Positions 10,139 through 20,615 of a DNA stretch of 64,000 nucleotides are shown piece after piece. The DNA lies in contig WACJ01000182.1 in the NCBI GenBank assembly GCA_008973525.1, positions 186,001-250,000 on the forward strand, given 5' to 3'. Every line of letters begins with the position of its first letter. The stretch's first letter is position 1. A program made the position numbers and the translations under genes. The stretch comes from Stenopsyche tienmushanensis (taxonomy: Eukaryota > Arthropoda > Insecta > Trichoptera > Stenopsychidae). The notes beneath the pieces were generated by a model. That model worked only from the letters and a program-made list of their open reading frames with translations, was not told where the DNA came from and searched no databases.

Positions 10139-12351
10139 CTACGCTTCAATTTCGCCAACGTAAAGTTGTTTGTCGCTAGATGCCGATAGTATGATAGGTT
10201 CTTTCGGATGAAAATCAACATCATTGATGCTTCCTTTGTGACCTGGTAATTTATAGAGTATTCTTCTTGAAGTGGTATCCCAAATATAAACGTAACGATC
10301 TGAAGATCCAGCTGATACCTAGATTCAAAATGTAAAATAATGTTAAAATTATGCAAAATAACAGTGGTGGCTTTAACAATTGAGATGCCCTTGGCGTAAT
10401 TTAAGTTTGATGCCCTCTAAATCCATTTGGTTTTAAATAAATTCTGGCATATGGCTCTCGATCGGTTTCCTATTATGATTTCACTATTACATGGCATTAA
10501 GGTAGAGAAAGAGCTAGTATTTCAACATGCTATGTAAAAGTGAAATTGTATATTTCAAAGGATGAGTATTAATTTATTGAGTTACGCGGTAGTTTTAAGG
10601 AGTCTGCAGGTAAATCCGCCACTGTAAAATACTATACATATGAAAAACTATACAGTTAATTTTGTTAATATCATACTTTTGATCCATCTGATGTCCAAGC
10701 ACATCTCAGGAGATTCTTCTCAAAATTGTGTTGATGTCCAGTGAAAATTTTGACACATCGTTCAACAGGAGCAAATGGACGAATATCCCATATCCTTAGC
10801 GTGTTATCCATTGAATTTGATAGTATGTAAGAACCATCGGGAGATAATGAAAGACCTGAAGAGTAGATTTTATGAAATCGATTTCGCATTTAGAGAAAAA
10901 ATGATTTAAGAATATTAATAAAATAGCATAAATACAAAATTAATGGAATAAATAGCATACCGGTGACTGTGTCTGTATGACCTCTCAATTTATAAACAAC
11001 TTCGTTCTTTCTGAGATCCCATACTTTTACATCGTTATCAATACCAGCGGTGATAACTTGCTCTGATGTATCATTAAAAGTTACAGCAGTAACCTGATAG
11101 CTATTATTCATAGTTGCAACAACATTTCTTTTGCGCGTGTCCCAAATTTTAACAGTAGAATCATCTGATCCGGAAACTAGCATTTGTGGTCCTCTTCTAT
11201 TTCCTATATAACACATTCAAAAGATGCAAGTGAAATATTAATACAATCAATAGCTAAGAATGATTTTAATCCCTTAGCCTATAAATGCCTAGAAAAAGCA
11301 TGAGTGATAAAAACATAAACAACACCGATCATGTTTGTGATTCATGTTCCGTCGCTGCCGTCTCAGGCAGTTTTTATGAACTTCAAATAGGATTTTGGTA
11401 TTTTTTTAAATGTAAGAATCAAGTGAATACTCTAGAAATACTGTCTTATTGTGTGATCATTAATTTATCATTTAGAATGTGGAAAAAAATTGGTTCAGAG
11501 GAATTTATTTGGCCGCTTGTGGTAGGTGCAGATAAAGAGCATAAAACCATTGTTTGCGTCAAATAGTAGTACAGTGAACATCTTGAAAATTATTTGTGTC
11601 CAATAATTCAATATCATTATATACGATAGTACGTATATTTTTACATTTTATCCCCTCCAAAGGGTTAACAAAATGAAAGTAGCTCCATCAAGATCTAAAT
11701 TTATAGGATTAACTAATTACCTTGAATAGAATTTACGAAAGCCGTGTGTCCTCGGAGCTTTTTTATCCTCTGTCCAGTTGGTACATCCCATAAAGCGAGT
11801 GTCATGTCAGTGGAACATGTGAAAATATTGGATCCATCACGAGAAAAATGTAATTCCATAATTGCACCAGTATGTCCAGTCATAACGCTGACATTTTCGC
11901 ATTCGCCATATACACTCCACAAAACTGAAAAAAAAAATTATTATAAATAATGGTAGGCTATTGATATATTAATAATCACCAATTGACCATTCATAATACA
12001 AATTTATATCTTACAAATTTGTCTATCAAATCCAGTAGAAGCAAGGTATTGCCCGTCTGGATGAAATTCTGCAGAAAATACTTCTCCTTGATGGCCTTCG
12101 AGTAACATAATAGGAGCAAACAATGCCGATGTTCTGGGTAACTACATAAATTAAAAGAATTTATTTAACAAATCAATTAAATGAGTCGTTGAGATATTAA
12201 TAGTAAAATTAAATCTAATGATAAAATGTATTCATACCGAAGCTGATACGACCGCTTTTTCACGGCCGCTAACTACGGCTACTTCTCCTCTTGTGCGTTT
12301 CGCTACTAGAGCCATTTCATCGCCTTTCCGTTTCAGGTCTGCAGTAGGCAT
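10139..12351 (-). CDS. SNRNP40: U5 small nuclear ribonucleoprotein 40 kDa protein (WD40)
   Basis: A WD40 beta-propeller component of the U5 snRNP and spliceosome that binds PRPF8 in the nucleus. Six coding exons on the minus strand: 12351-12238, 12141-12015, 11924-11721, 11203-10961, 10855-10677 and 10318-10139. Phases join exactly to give 348 residues plus stop, close to the 357 of the human protein. The N terminus (MPTADLKRKGDEMALVAKR) is followed by WD units starting MLLEGHQGEVFSAEFHPDG. Blades close with LALWDVP, VKIWDTR, VKVWDLR, LRIWDIR and VYIWDTT. The last exon, with WDTTSRRILYKLPGHKGSIN and ending GEIEA, closely matches the family. The start codon is the first ATG after a 3' splice site. 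No damage is seen. Intron 3 (11204-11720) is the longest and may hold a small insertion. Confidence 0.96.
11264..11668. repeat. Possible MITE insertion in SNRNP40 intron 3
   Basis: The intron contains TTTTAATCCCTTAGCC near 11264 and CCAAAGGGTTAA ending at 11668, weakly resembling TTAA-flanked piggyBac-type ends in inverted orientation. A 93-codon plus-strand ORF inside (11285-11566) has no recognisable family and is probably chance. Evidence is limited to the short end similarity. Confidence 0.25.
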
Positions 12352-13143
12352 TTTGAATTTGGTATTATCGTAACACTAAATTTCAAATCAAACAAATATT
12401 ATATTAGCTTAAGGGCAGATCCCAAATTTTCAAATGTAGATATTTGGTGGTTAGTTATTTGAATGTGAAAACATTCGATTCGAAGGTAATTTTAAATAAA
12501 GCATTATAAAAATTATTATAGGTAGTTATATTTAAAGAATGATGGTTCTAGTTTAAAACGATAATGCATATATTTTGACTAAACTCACCGCTTTAAGAAT
12601 ACGCGCTTGATACACGCACAACGCACAATTGACAGCTCTCAGTCTTAAATCTATTTTGGCATTAAGAGTGAAATTATTGTGCCGGTATAAACCAAATTAA
12701 CATTGTCCAATCCATTATATTATATACTAATTTGTATAAATAAATCTAATTATTATTTTTTTCGTTTGAATTAAAAATATTTAAGAACACTTAAGTATTT
12801 TTTTTAATAAAATAATTTTTTTTTTGGAAGGAAATATTTCGACTGTATATTTCGACGAAATATTTTTTAATGTGTATAAAATTAAATAAAACGTAATATT
12901 TTCTTAATTATTAAAATACAAATTGATTTTCATTCAAAGAATATTTACGCTTGCAACTTTATGAAATCATTTGACGTTTGACTTTTTAGGTTATGCAACC
13001 TAAATGTTTCCTACAATCAAGAACGTTTAAAAGTATATTTTGTGACAGAATATAGTCTAATTTTTATGTGGAAGTAAATTATTGTATTTTATTTCGATGA
13101 AAAATTATGTAAATTATTAGAAATTGCGAAAATTTATGTCGAA
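12352..13143. promoter_or_regulatory. Divergent promoter region of SNRNP40 and NME6, with SNRNP40 5' UTR exon
   Basis: The two start codons are about 790 bp apart and head to head. On the minus strand a 5' untranslated exon of SNRNP40 likely ends at 12589 with a consensus donor (AAAGCG|GTGAGT). It joins at an acceptor (AAATTTAG) to 12375, just upstream of the ATG. Transcription of SNRNP40 would then start near 12600-12670. The NME6 start would lie between about 12950 and 13140. The middle (12700-12950) is poly-A/T rich. No specific factor sites are claimed. Confidence 0.5.
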
Positions 13144-14403
13144 ATGATGCGTGAAGTAACGTTATGCCTCTTGAAACCACATGTAATAAAAAATCCGTTT
13201 GCCATAAGCTATATACGCAATTTACTATTGGAAGAAAAATTTCAAGTTGTTTGTGAAAAACAAGTTCATCTTTCCACTGAACAGGCATGCAAATTCTATG
13301 AAGAGCATACAAATAGATTTTTCTTTCAACGATTGATTACTTCTATGACCAGGTAAAGTTCTTTTAAAAGTGGCGAACTTCAAATAACTAGTTTTGTATT
13401 TCTTAATCCTGAGTATGAGAAATGAGCTATATAGAATATTTTTTTATTTCAAAATATATATTTTAAAATATATGCTTATTTAAAGCGGGCCTGTAATTGC
13501 TAAAGTTTTATCAAGAGAAAATGCTATATCAAAATGGAGAGAAATAATGGGTCCTACAAAAGTTTATCAAACTGTATATTCACATCCTGATTCCATAAGA
13601 GGACTTTTTGGATTATCAGATACCAGGAATGCTGCACACGGGTCAGGTAAATGCATATTACATTTTATTAACTAATGATAATAATGAATACAGATTTTCA
13701 GAGTCGTAATGAGGGTATTAAGTGCCGTGGCAATAAATATTATTATAAGTTATATTTAAAGTAATATATAAAGATAGGCCTGTAAAAGTACCTGACCTAA
13801 CGAACAGATAGCGGTTGCTGTTTAAAAAAAATACTATGATAAAAAGTATCTACCTTATAAAAATTAAATTTCAAGTATCAAGACGCTATTTTATTTAGTA
13901 TTTGTTTGGCAGCCATTAACGAAGAAAAGAAAGATTAAACAACTTAGTATATATGTATTATAAAAATAGACAGAGCCAATCAGTGTTGATTCATGTAAAG
14001 TAGAATAGTCAAATAAAATAAAAACTGCGTGCAACTCTCGACTGAGTCGGTATTCTGCGTTTTGCACCCTAGGCCAAGTTGCGCTCGTGGCGGACGCCTT
14101 CTTTGCCGCTCCCTTGCTACGGCCCTGGCTTAATCTGTAGTGGTGTTAAAGTCATTATATTAAAATATTGCTACTTTTAGGTTTTTTCTTGAAAGAATTA
14201 CAATGCAAATAATAAATAAAACATTGGACACCATGAAAATTGTGATCTTAGGAAATCAACAGTATTTTTTAAATACACGTATAATTTTAAAATCTTTTTA
14301 ATGTATTACAGATTCCGTGGCGACAGCCATTAAAGAAATCGGAATTTTATTTCCGGAATTTCCAATCAACGATTCGTCTATAGTTGGTGATAACAAAAAT
14401 TAG
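13144..14403 (+). CDS. NME6: Nucleoside diphosphate kinase 6-like protein
   Basis: NDP kinases transfer phosphate from ATP to nucleoside diphosphates through a phospho-histidine; NME6 is a mitochondrion-associated member. Exons 13144-13352, 13486-13646 and 14312-14403 join in phase to give 153 residues. The N terminus TLCLLKPHVIKNP is the family's first beta strand and substrate loop. Exon 2 carries SGPVIAKVLSRENAISKWRE, MGPTKV and IRGLFGLSDTRNAAHGSD, the NxxHGSD active-site signature with the catalytic His near residue 121. Exon 3 encodes the C-terminal helix and EIGILFPEF. Two adjacent ATGs begin the frame and either could be used. Length is near that of vertebrate NME6 minus its extra C-terminal tail. 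It appears intact. Confidence 0.93.
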
Positions 14404-15710
14404 AATTCAAATATATTTAATTTAAACATTTAATGTGTTGAAGTTGTAAATATACTGCTCTTGAAAGTGGGTAAATTAAACATTTTATTTTATTTATAAT
14501 CAGTGTGGATAGTTTATTTATTTATATTTTTAATTCATTTTTAGGAAGAAATAGACAATGTATTTTTTCAATTGAGGTCGGAATCATATTCTTACTGTCA
14601 TGTAGACATGGTAGGAATCACTTAGTCCCATGAAAGATGGTTTGGATGTTGATTGTGACGCATTTTCTGTATCATGCTACCTGAAATGCCACATCGACAC
14701 GGATAAATGATGATCGTCAAGATGATTATTATTGTTGGAGATATACTGGAAGTGGAGCTACACAGGGAGACAATGAAAAAAGTGAAAATTATTAGCTAAA
14801 TGCATTTATTTAACGAACAAAATTAGAGTGTCTTGTTATAAGATAAACAAATATATTTCGTCTTTCAAAAACCTAACTATAACCGATGTTTAGAGAGCAA
14901 CGATGTTACAATTATTTATTATGAGCTTTACTTCATGCTACAATGCCTTTTTTGTTTTGGTAAACATTCATATTTTTTACAAAGAATTGAAAAACATTTT
15001 GGAATATACATTTTTCTTAATTTCAACATTGTAGGATATATTCAAAATATTTTTTTTCAGTAATAGCATTATGTTTAAACCTATATAATATTTAACAAGC
15101 TGTTCTTTATTGTATTTTTATTGTGTTTGGCAGTACAAAATTTAAATGGCAGCTATTTGACTTCAAAAGTTATTCCAGATTAATTTAAAATACTGATGCT
15201 TTCCATATGCAATCAACTGTGCTTAATTCGATCAAAAATGAAATTTTATTTTAAAATATGTTCGATAGTTATTTAATATATTCTAATATGTTAATTAAAT
15301 TGTTTTGTTTTCCAAATCTTTATTTCTGTAAGGTTCTCATTTTTTAAACTGGTTTCTAAGAAATTTATCTAGCTCACACTCATGTATTAAAATGAATGAA
15401 ATATTTTTAGTTTATGAAATATTCCATTATACATTTAATTTTAGATCTTTTAATTTTGGCAAAGTTAAAAATCTTGCTATAAACAAAATAAATCAATTAT
15501 TATTACGTTGACTTAAGTAAAACAAGATTTTATTATTTGTTACTTAAAAAATATTTTTCAATAACGATATTTTTTCGTCAAAATCAATCATGGTCGTGAA
15601 AAAGTGTTTTATTACCATGGTTGTAGTGCATGATCGTATTGAATGTCATAAGCAAACTTTGAGGTTAAATGAATATAAACAAGTTGAAACGCTCTCAATA
15701 AAAAGGAAAC
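14404..15710. other. Intergenic between NME6 and NSMCE3
   Basis: AT-rich sequence containing the NME6 3' untranslated region and the NSMCE3 upstream region. I see no open frame, RNA gene or repeat end that I can support. Confidence 0.5.
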
Positions 15711-18691
15711 ATGTCGGATCTTGACGAAGTGATAAATGATTGTGTTCGGTTCATAATAAATAAAGGATGCTCAAAAATTCCAATTAAAAAACAAGAAATA
15801 ATTAAATATATGACTAATCTGAAGAAAGACATGAATAATGCTGACAAAAATGATGCCATGGAAAAAGTTACCAGTATATTAAATAGGGTAAATAACTCAA
15901 ATAAATGTCGATAATTGAATAATCCATATATTTGATTTCGAATATTTTTTTTAGGTTTATGGATATAAGCTTGTTCAAATTAATTCAAAAGGCACAGTTC
16001 AATATATTTTAGTTCTTAGTGACAATTCAGTGGAAAGTTTACACGAACCTTCATCATGCAAGTACCATGCATTACTAATAGCCGCATTAGCTCATATATT
16101 TATGAGCGGAGGATCTGTTAAAGAAGGTATATTTATATATTTTTAATTATGTTAAAAACGTTAACTACGGGTCTCCAATATTTCAAATCTCATCGGATTA
16201 ATGGTCGCTTATTGACTGCGGAAGGTATAATTGTATACAAACAAACAATTTTTTAAATTCATATTTAATATAGATAGCGTACGTGTTAACTTATAATGTA
16301 CTAGCAAGTGTCTGGCGTGCATTGCAATGTCATACAAAGAAATAAAATGCTTGTGTTTTGATTCTATTTGTATTGAAGTGCTATTATATCTTTTTAATTA
16401 TGTTAAAAAACAGATATATGATCGCGTTTGGTAAATATTTGAAAAGTAAACACGCTCGCTCTGTGCAGAACTTCGTCTCTGACCAATGATCAACCACCAT
16501 TCCGTGGTGAAACATATCGACGGTTGCTATGCTTTGTTTACCTTAGCAACCACCAGACCAATATGTGCAAACATGGTGCATTTGCTAAACGTCTCGCAAA
16601 ACAAATTGCGTACACAAACAGAACAAAGAACGTATATAGGACAAACTAACTAACAAACAGACAAACCACAAACAGACAAACCACAAACAGACATTAATAC
16701 CTATATATAGAGACAAGGTCTTCTGACGGATCTACTGCCATTCGGTCCCGAATCTAATATGGTTAGAGAGATTCTGTGAGTCGGGATCCGAGTCGCAATT
16801 TATTTATTTATTTGATATTTAAAAACAGCCTTTGCCATTTTAAATGAAATAAAATTAAAGGTAAAATACATAATAAATAATAAAAGCATACATAAAACTG
16901 TAGAAAAGAATGATTAAATATTTAGGGGGGCCTAAATATGAGTCCGATCCACCTCTTGAATATGATAGAGGTGAGATCAGTCGAGGCTGCTTTAATCAGG
17001 GCATTCCCTGGACAGCCTGAATAATGCTCTTATAACATGCATTATATTGCACCTAGAGCTGTCGCATGAAGCTCTGCCGGAAGTGTGTCCAAAGCTCTCC
17101 CGTGTAAATGGGCATACAGTAAGTTAGGAAAAGTTGATGCTTGACAGCATTATTGCATTTGTAGAAGCGTCGCGCTAACATGTTTCCTCGAAAGCAGATG
17201 ACTCTTCTTTGCCTATCTATATTGGCATAATCTCTGAGTTATTTAACTCTCAAACTATTTTGAGCTATCTTCCTCGATGGATACATGTGGGACATAATTC
17301 GGGGCCTTCCCGTATCGAAACACCATCACCACTGACTTAGATATATTGAAAATCCGTTTGTGAGTGGTGGTATAATCCAAGCAGACATCTGATATCACTC
17401 TCAACTCCTTGATTGAAGACGCCAACAGCACCATGTCATCTGCATGCACTGGACTTTCCGCCCACCTGGCAGCCAACTGTGGTCTCTCTGAGTGCCAAGG
17501 CGAGATTGTCAATGTAAAGGCTGAAAAGATCTGGCGACATAGAGCCTCTCTGTCTAACTCTGTACCCATTGCTGAAATGGCTCGACAGATGACCATTCCA
17601 GTGCACTGTATAGCATTATCCACAATATTAACTGGCAGTATCTGCTCGATAGAGACATAGGACTCAGACGAAGTTTATAATCGACGCTTTCACCATACAT
17701 GTTCATGACCTCCCGATTAGACTTCATGGCTTTGGAGCACAAATGCGAACCATCATAAATCGAACCGTTATAAGTCAAGAATCACCTGTATATGTTAGCT
17801 CTTATTTTTTAAAATAAATTTGCCTGTGATGATTTCAGATATTACACAAATTTTGAAAGTATTCTGTCAAAATACTTGATGAATTTGGTTTTCTTTATCA
17901 TTTTAGTTTAAGTCTGAGGCACTTATTCAATTATTTATTTATAGAATATTTATAGATTTTATAAAATGACTTATCATTATTTTAATTCAAATTTCAGAGG
18001 ACATGTTGAAATTTTTAGAAAAAGCTGGGCTTATGAAAAGTGATGATCATGTTACAAAGAAAGTACTCACACATCAATTTACTAGAGAGCTCTATTTAAA
18101 CTATTTTAAGGTAAAGGAAATATTTTTTAAATATATATATATTATAAAGTTTGAGCCCCCCTCTGGACCCATTTGGTTTTGCAAGCTGAAACAAATTCTG
18201 ATATTCGGCCCTCACTATTATGCGGCGTGTAGACAGAGAACCACCTAGTTTTTCAATTGAAGTTTGGTATTTCGACCACAATTTATACGCGCTGCATAAA
18301 AGTGAAATGGTGTATTTCAAAGGATTGGCATATTCTTTGAGCAATTTCTTGAATTGCGCAGTGTGTCAAATACTTTTTGAGGTCTCCTGAATTTTTTAGG
18401 TCCATACATTATGAAATCAATGTAACTGTATAATCTTTTTCAAGGTCGGGGAGTCGGATCATTCCAGGTTTGTGTTTGAATGGGGCGAAAGAGCAAAAGC
18501 GGAAATGCCAAAAAACTATTTATTGAAAAAAGTAGCAGAGGTAAAAAACATAACAGGCTTCATTTAAAAATATACCATGTATTCAATTTGATTTTGTATT
18601 AATAACAATTTAATATTTTCAGGCTTTTGATCGTTCTCCAGAATATTGGTGTGAACAAAATAAGGCTTCACAACCTGTCGAATCGACTTAA
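15711..18691 (+). CDS. NSMCE3: Non-SMC element 3 / MAGE-domain protein
   Basis: NSMCE3 is the MAGE-domain subunit of the SMC5/6 complex. It pairs with the NSMCE1 RING ubiquitin ligase and bridges the SMC heads with NSMCE4 during DNA repair in the nucleus. Exons 15711-15887, 15955-16126, 17998-18110, 18445-18540 and 18623-18691 join in phase to 208 residues. The N-terminal winged helix (VRFIINKGCSKIPIKKQEI) is followed by YKLVQINSKGTVQYILVLSD, then HALLIAALAHIFMSGGSVKE, the conserved MAGE core helix. The second winged helix ends with FVFEWGERAKAEMPK (family form ..Y.F.WGPRA..E..K). Length is close to that of insect MAGE proteins and shorter than human NSMCE3. Intron 2 (16127-17997) is enlarged by a transposon fragment on the opposite strand. 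No damage is seen in the exons. Confidence 0.92.
16960..17775 (-). mobile_element. Non-LTR retrotransposon RT fragment in NSMCE3 intron 2
   Basis: The minus strand encodes, in damaged form, VHADDMVLLASSIKELRVIS (the Y/H-ADDM-VLLA catalytic box of LINE reverse transcriptases, with both Asp present), then FNISKSVVMVF (thumb N-x-K-K-S motif). Further left, in another frame, it reads GNMLARRFYKCNNAVKHQLF followed by YCMPIYTGELW, the post-RT region of jockey/RTE-like ORF2 proteins. Frames change several times. Antisense orientation to the host gene is typical of tolerated intronic insertions. Ends were not defined. Confidence 0.75.
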
Positions 18692-19628
18692 ATTTCATTT
18701 TGAGATGTTCACTTACAAAATATTAGTAATAAACTATTTATATTTTTCTATTTATGCATACTATTTATTCTTAATTATAAGTGAGAATAATCTTGGATTT
18801 ATATTTGCTATAATAGTTAAACGTTGTCTGGATGTAACTTGAAAACAAAACAGGAAAATCGATACCTCCAACGATGCTCAGATATCATAGCTCAACATCA
18901 TGTCATTTAACCGCCCTACCTCTTAGTTATTTTCGAGATGGTTAAAATAAATCACCTTTTTTTCCCCCCTGTGTATTACAAAAACAATATTAGTCCTCAT
19001 CATATCTGACCATATTTTGTTGAAATAGATGCATTTACAATAACCTTACTTAAAAGTATGTAGTCTGCGGATCCGCTCTTAAGTAGAATTTCTTTCGCGG
19101 ACCTCCTTGAACAAAATTTTTTTTGTGGACCACCTCTTGAATAATTCTTTTTGGAAGACCCCAACCCAACCCTTGTTTGTTCTAAAATCAACTTCAAAAT
19201 ATTATCATCAAAGAAGAAATTGAAGTATTCGAATTCCTTCTTATAGTTGTTCATAAAATCGGAAATGCCAGATTTTTCTGTAAATTGAAAAGGCGATGAT
19301 GAATACGTATGATGAATGCTTACGTTATAAGGATATGATGTCCTTGATGTTTATTTTAGGATGTAAGATTTATCGCTGATAAAATATCGATTTTTTAAAG
19401 CCACGATAAACATTTGAAATGTATTGTCACAATAGCTTCAACATACAATGTATTAAATTTCGTAATGGTTGAATAAAGTAGGGTGACTCTAATAAAAATC
19501 TCGTGAGCTACACTCTTGGCCGTGGCAGGATCTTCAAATCACAATGCAATTAGATCACAGAGAAAAACCCAATAGTTTTTAATCCTTGTGTCAATGAAAA
19601 GTGAAACTAGAGATACCACCCTCCTATC
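18692..19628. other. Intergenic 3' of NSMCE3
   Basis: Mostly AT-rich. Around 19060-19170 there are repeated GGACC/GACC(A)CC segments (for example GCGGACCTCC, GTGGACCACC, AAGACCCC) that resemble hAT subterminal sequence, but no ends or transposase were found. Confidence 0.35.
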
Positions 19629-20160
19629 TTACCAGCACTTGCTGGCTCTACTAGCTTGAAAATTAGCCTCGTGTGCACCGGGCATTAGCCATTTATACAT
19701 ATACTTCCCAAGCATCTGGTCTATAACGTCAACACTTTCCTTGTACTTGTTGTAAAATAAGATTATATGTGGCTTTTGGGCTTCTTCAACAACTTCGGTA
19801 TCATAATGGATAGTTGACAATGGGATGGCAGCTTTTGATTTTTTTGGAACATATGAAACAGCTGCAACATTGTCTGTAAAACCCAACACCAAACCCGGAT
19901 TATCATATTGTACGACAACGTTCTAGCAACTTTTCTTTTAGGATTATATTTTTTATTCCGACAGATAGTCATAACAAAAGCAAGTCTTGGTTGCTGTAGT
20001 TCTTCTACGCTATTGAAAGTTATGAAATAGTTGTTAATAATAACCGTCTTCCCACTTCCTTTGTACTTGTCAGTTAATTAAAGTAGCACCTCTTCAACAA
20101 GGATACCCATTTCCTGAATCACAGACTCGTCATCTGGGTTTTACAGACATTTAGTGTAAA
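19620..20160 (-). pseudogene. piggyBac-like transposase pseudogene
   Basis: The minus strand reads TDKYKGSGKTVIINNYFITF then SVEELQQPRLAFVMTICRNK (about 20080-19960), matching the family's YLNSGRNVTMDNFFTS-type catalytic region, where the second DDE acid has become Asn in INNYF. After a frame change come DNVAAVSYVPKKSKAAIPLS and IILFYNKYKESVDVIDQMLG (about 19870-19700), the conserved K(P)xIILFYNKTKGGVDxxDQ block with its catalytic Asp. About 180 codons of a roughly 550-residue protein remain, with frameshifts. It is related by class to the TTAA-flanked MITEs in this window, but a direct link is not shown. Confidence 0.85.
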
Positions 20161-20257
20161 AACATTTTCTACAGCACAGGTAAAAGAAAAATATCACTAA
20201 ATATGAGTTTTTCTAAACATATGATGCGAAATGATTTACTTACTACAAAGATAAAAA

Positions 20258-20615
20258 TACAGATAACAGACAGCGACTAACTGGATTGGGTTATCATTAA
20301 TATGCGATCCCATTTCCTCCGCTGTTGTATGATCTGTTCCAGGTTACCCCGGACTAGCCACACAGAGAGAGTCTTCCACTGATCTTTTAGTCCTGCTAGA
20401 AACGCTATGCGCAGAGCGTATATGCGCCCTCTTTTGCTCCGCGCCCTCCAGAGGAGGCGAGGTTTCTGGAGGAAAACCAGCTTCAGACTATTGCACCCGA
20501 GGGTGCGGCAGAGGAGGAAGGACAGAGGTTAAAGCTAAATTATATATATAAATTATCGGTTAGGTCATTTGTAATACCTAACCACGGAGACGAGTCGCTT
20601 AAGTCGCGCTAATTG
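20258..20615 (+). repeat. GC-rich dispersed repeat, copy 1
   Basis: Closely similar, in the same orientation, to 37234-37590. Shared blocks include ACTAGCCACACAGAGA, GTCTTCCACTGATCTTTT, GCGCAGAGCGT, TTTTGCTCCGCG, GCACCCGAGGGTGCGGC and GGAGGAAGGACA-AGGTTAAAGCTAAATT. It is much richer in GC than the flanks and has no convincing ORF. It is probably the 5' part of a retroelement or a SINE-like repeat; the class is not determined. Confidence 0.75.
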
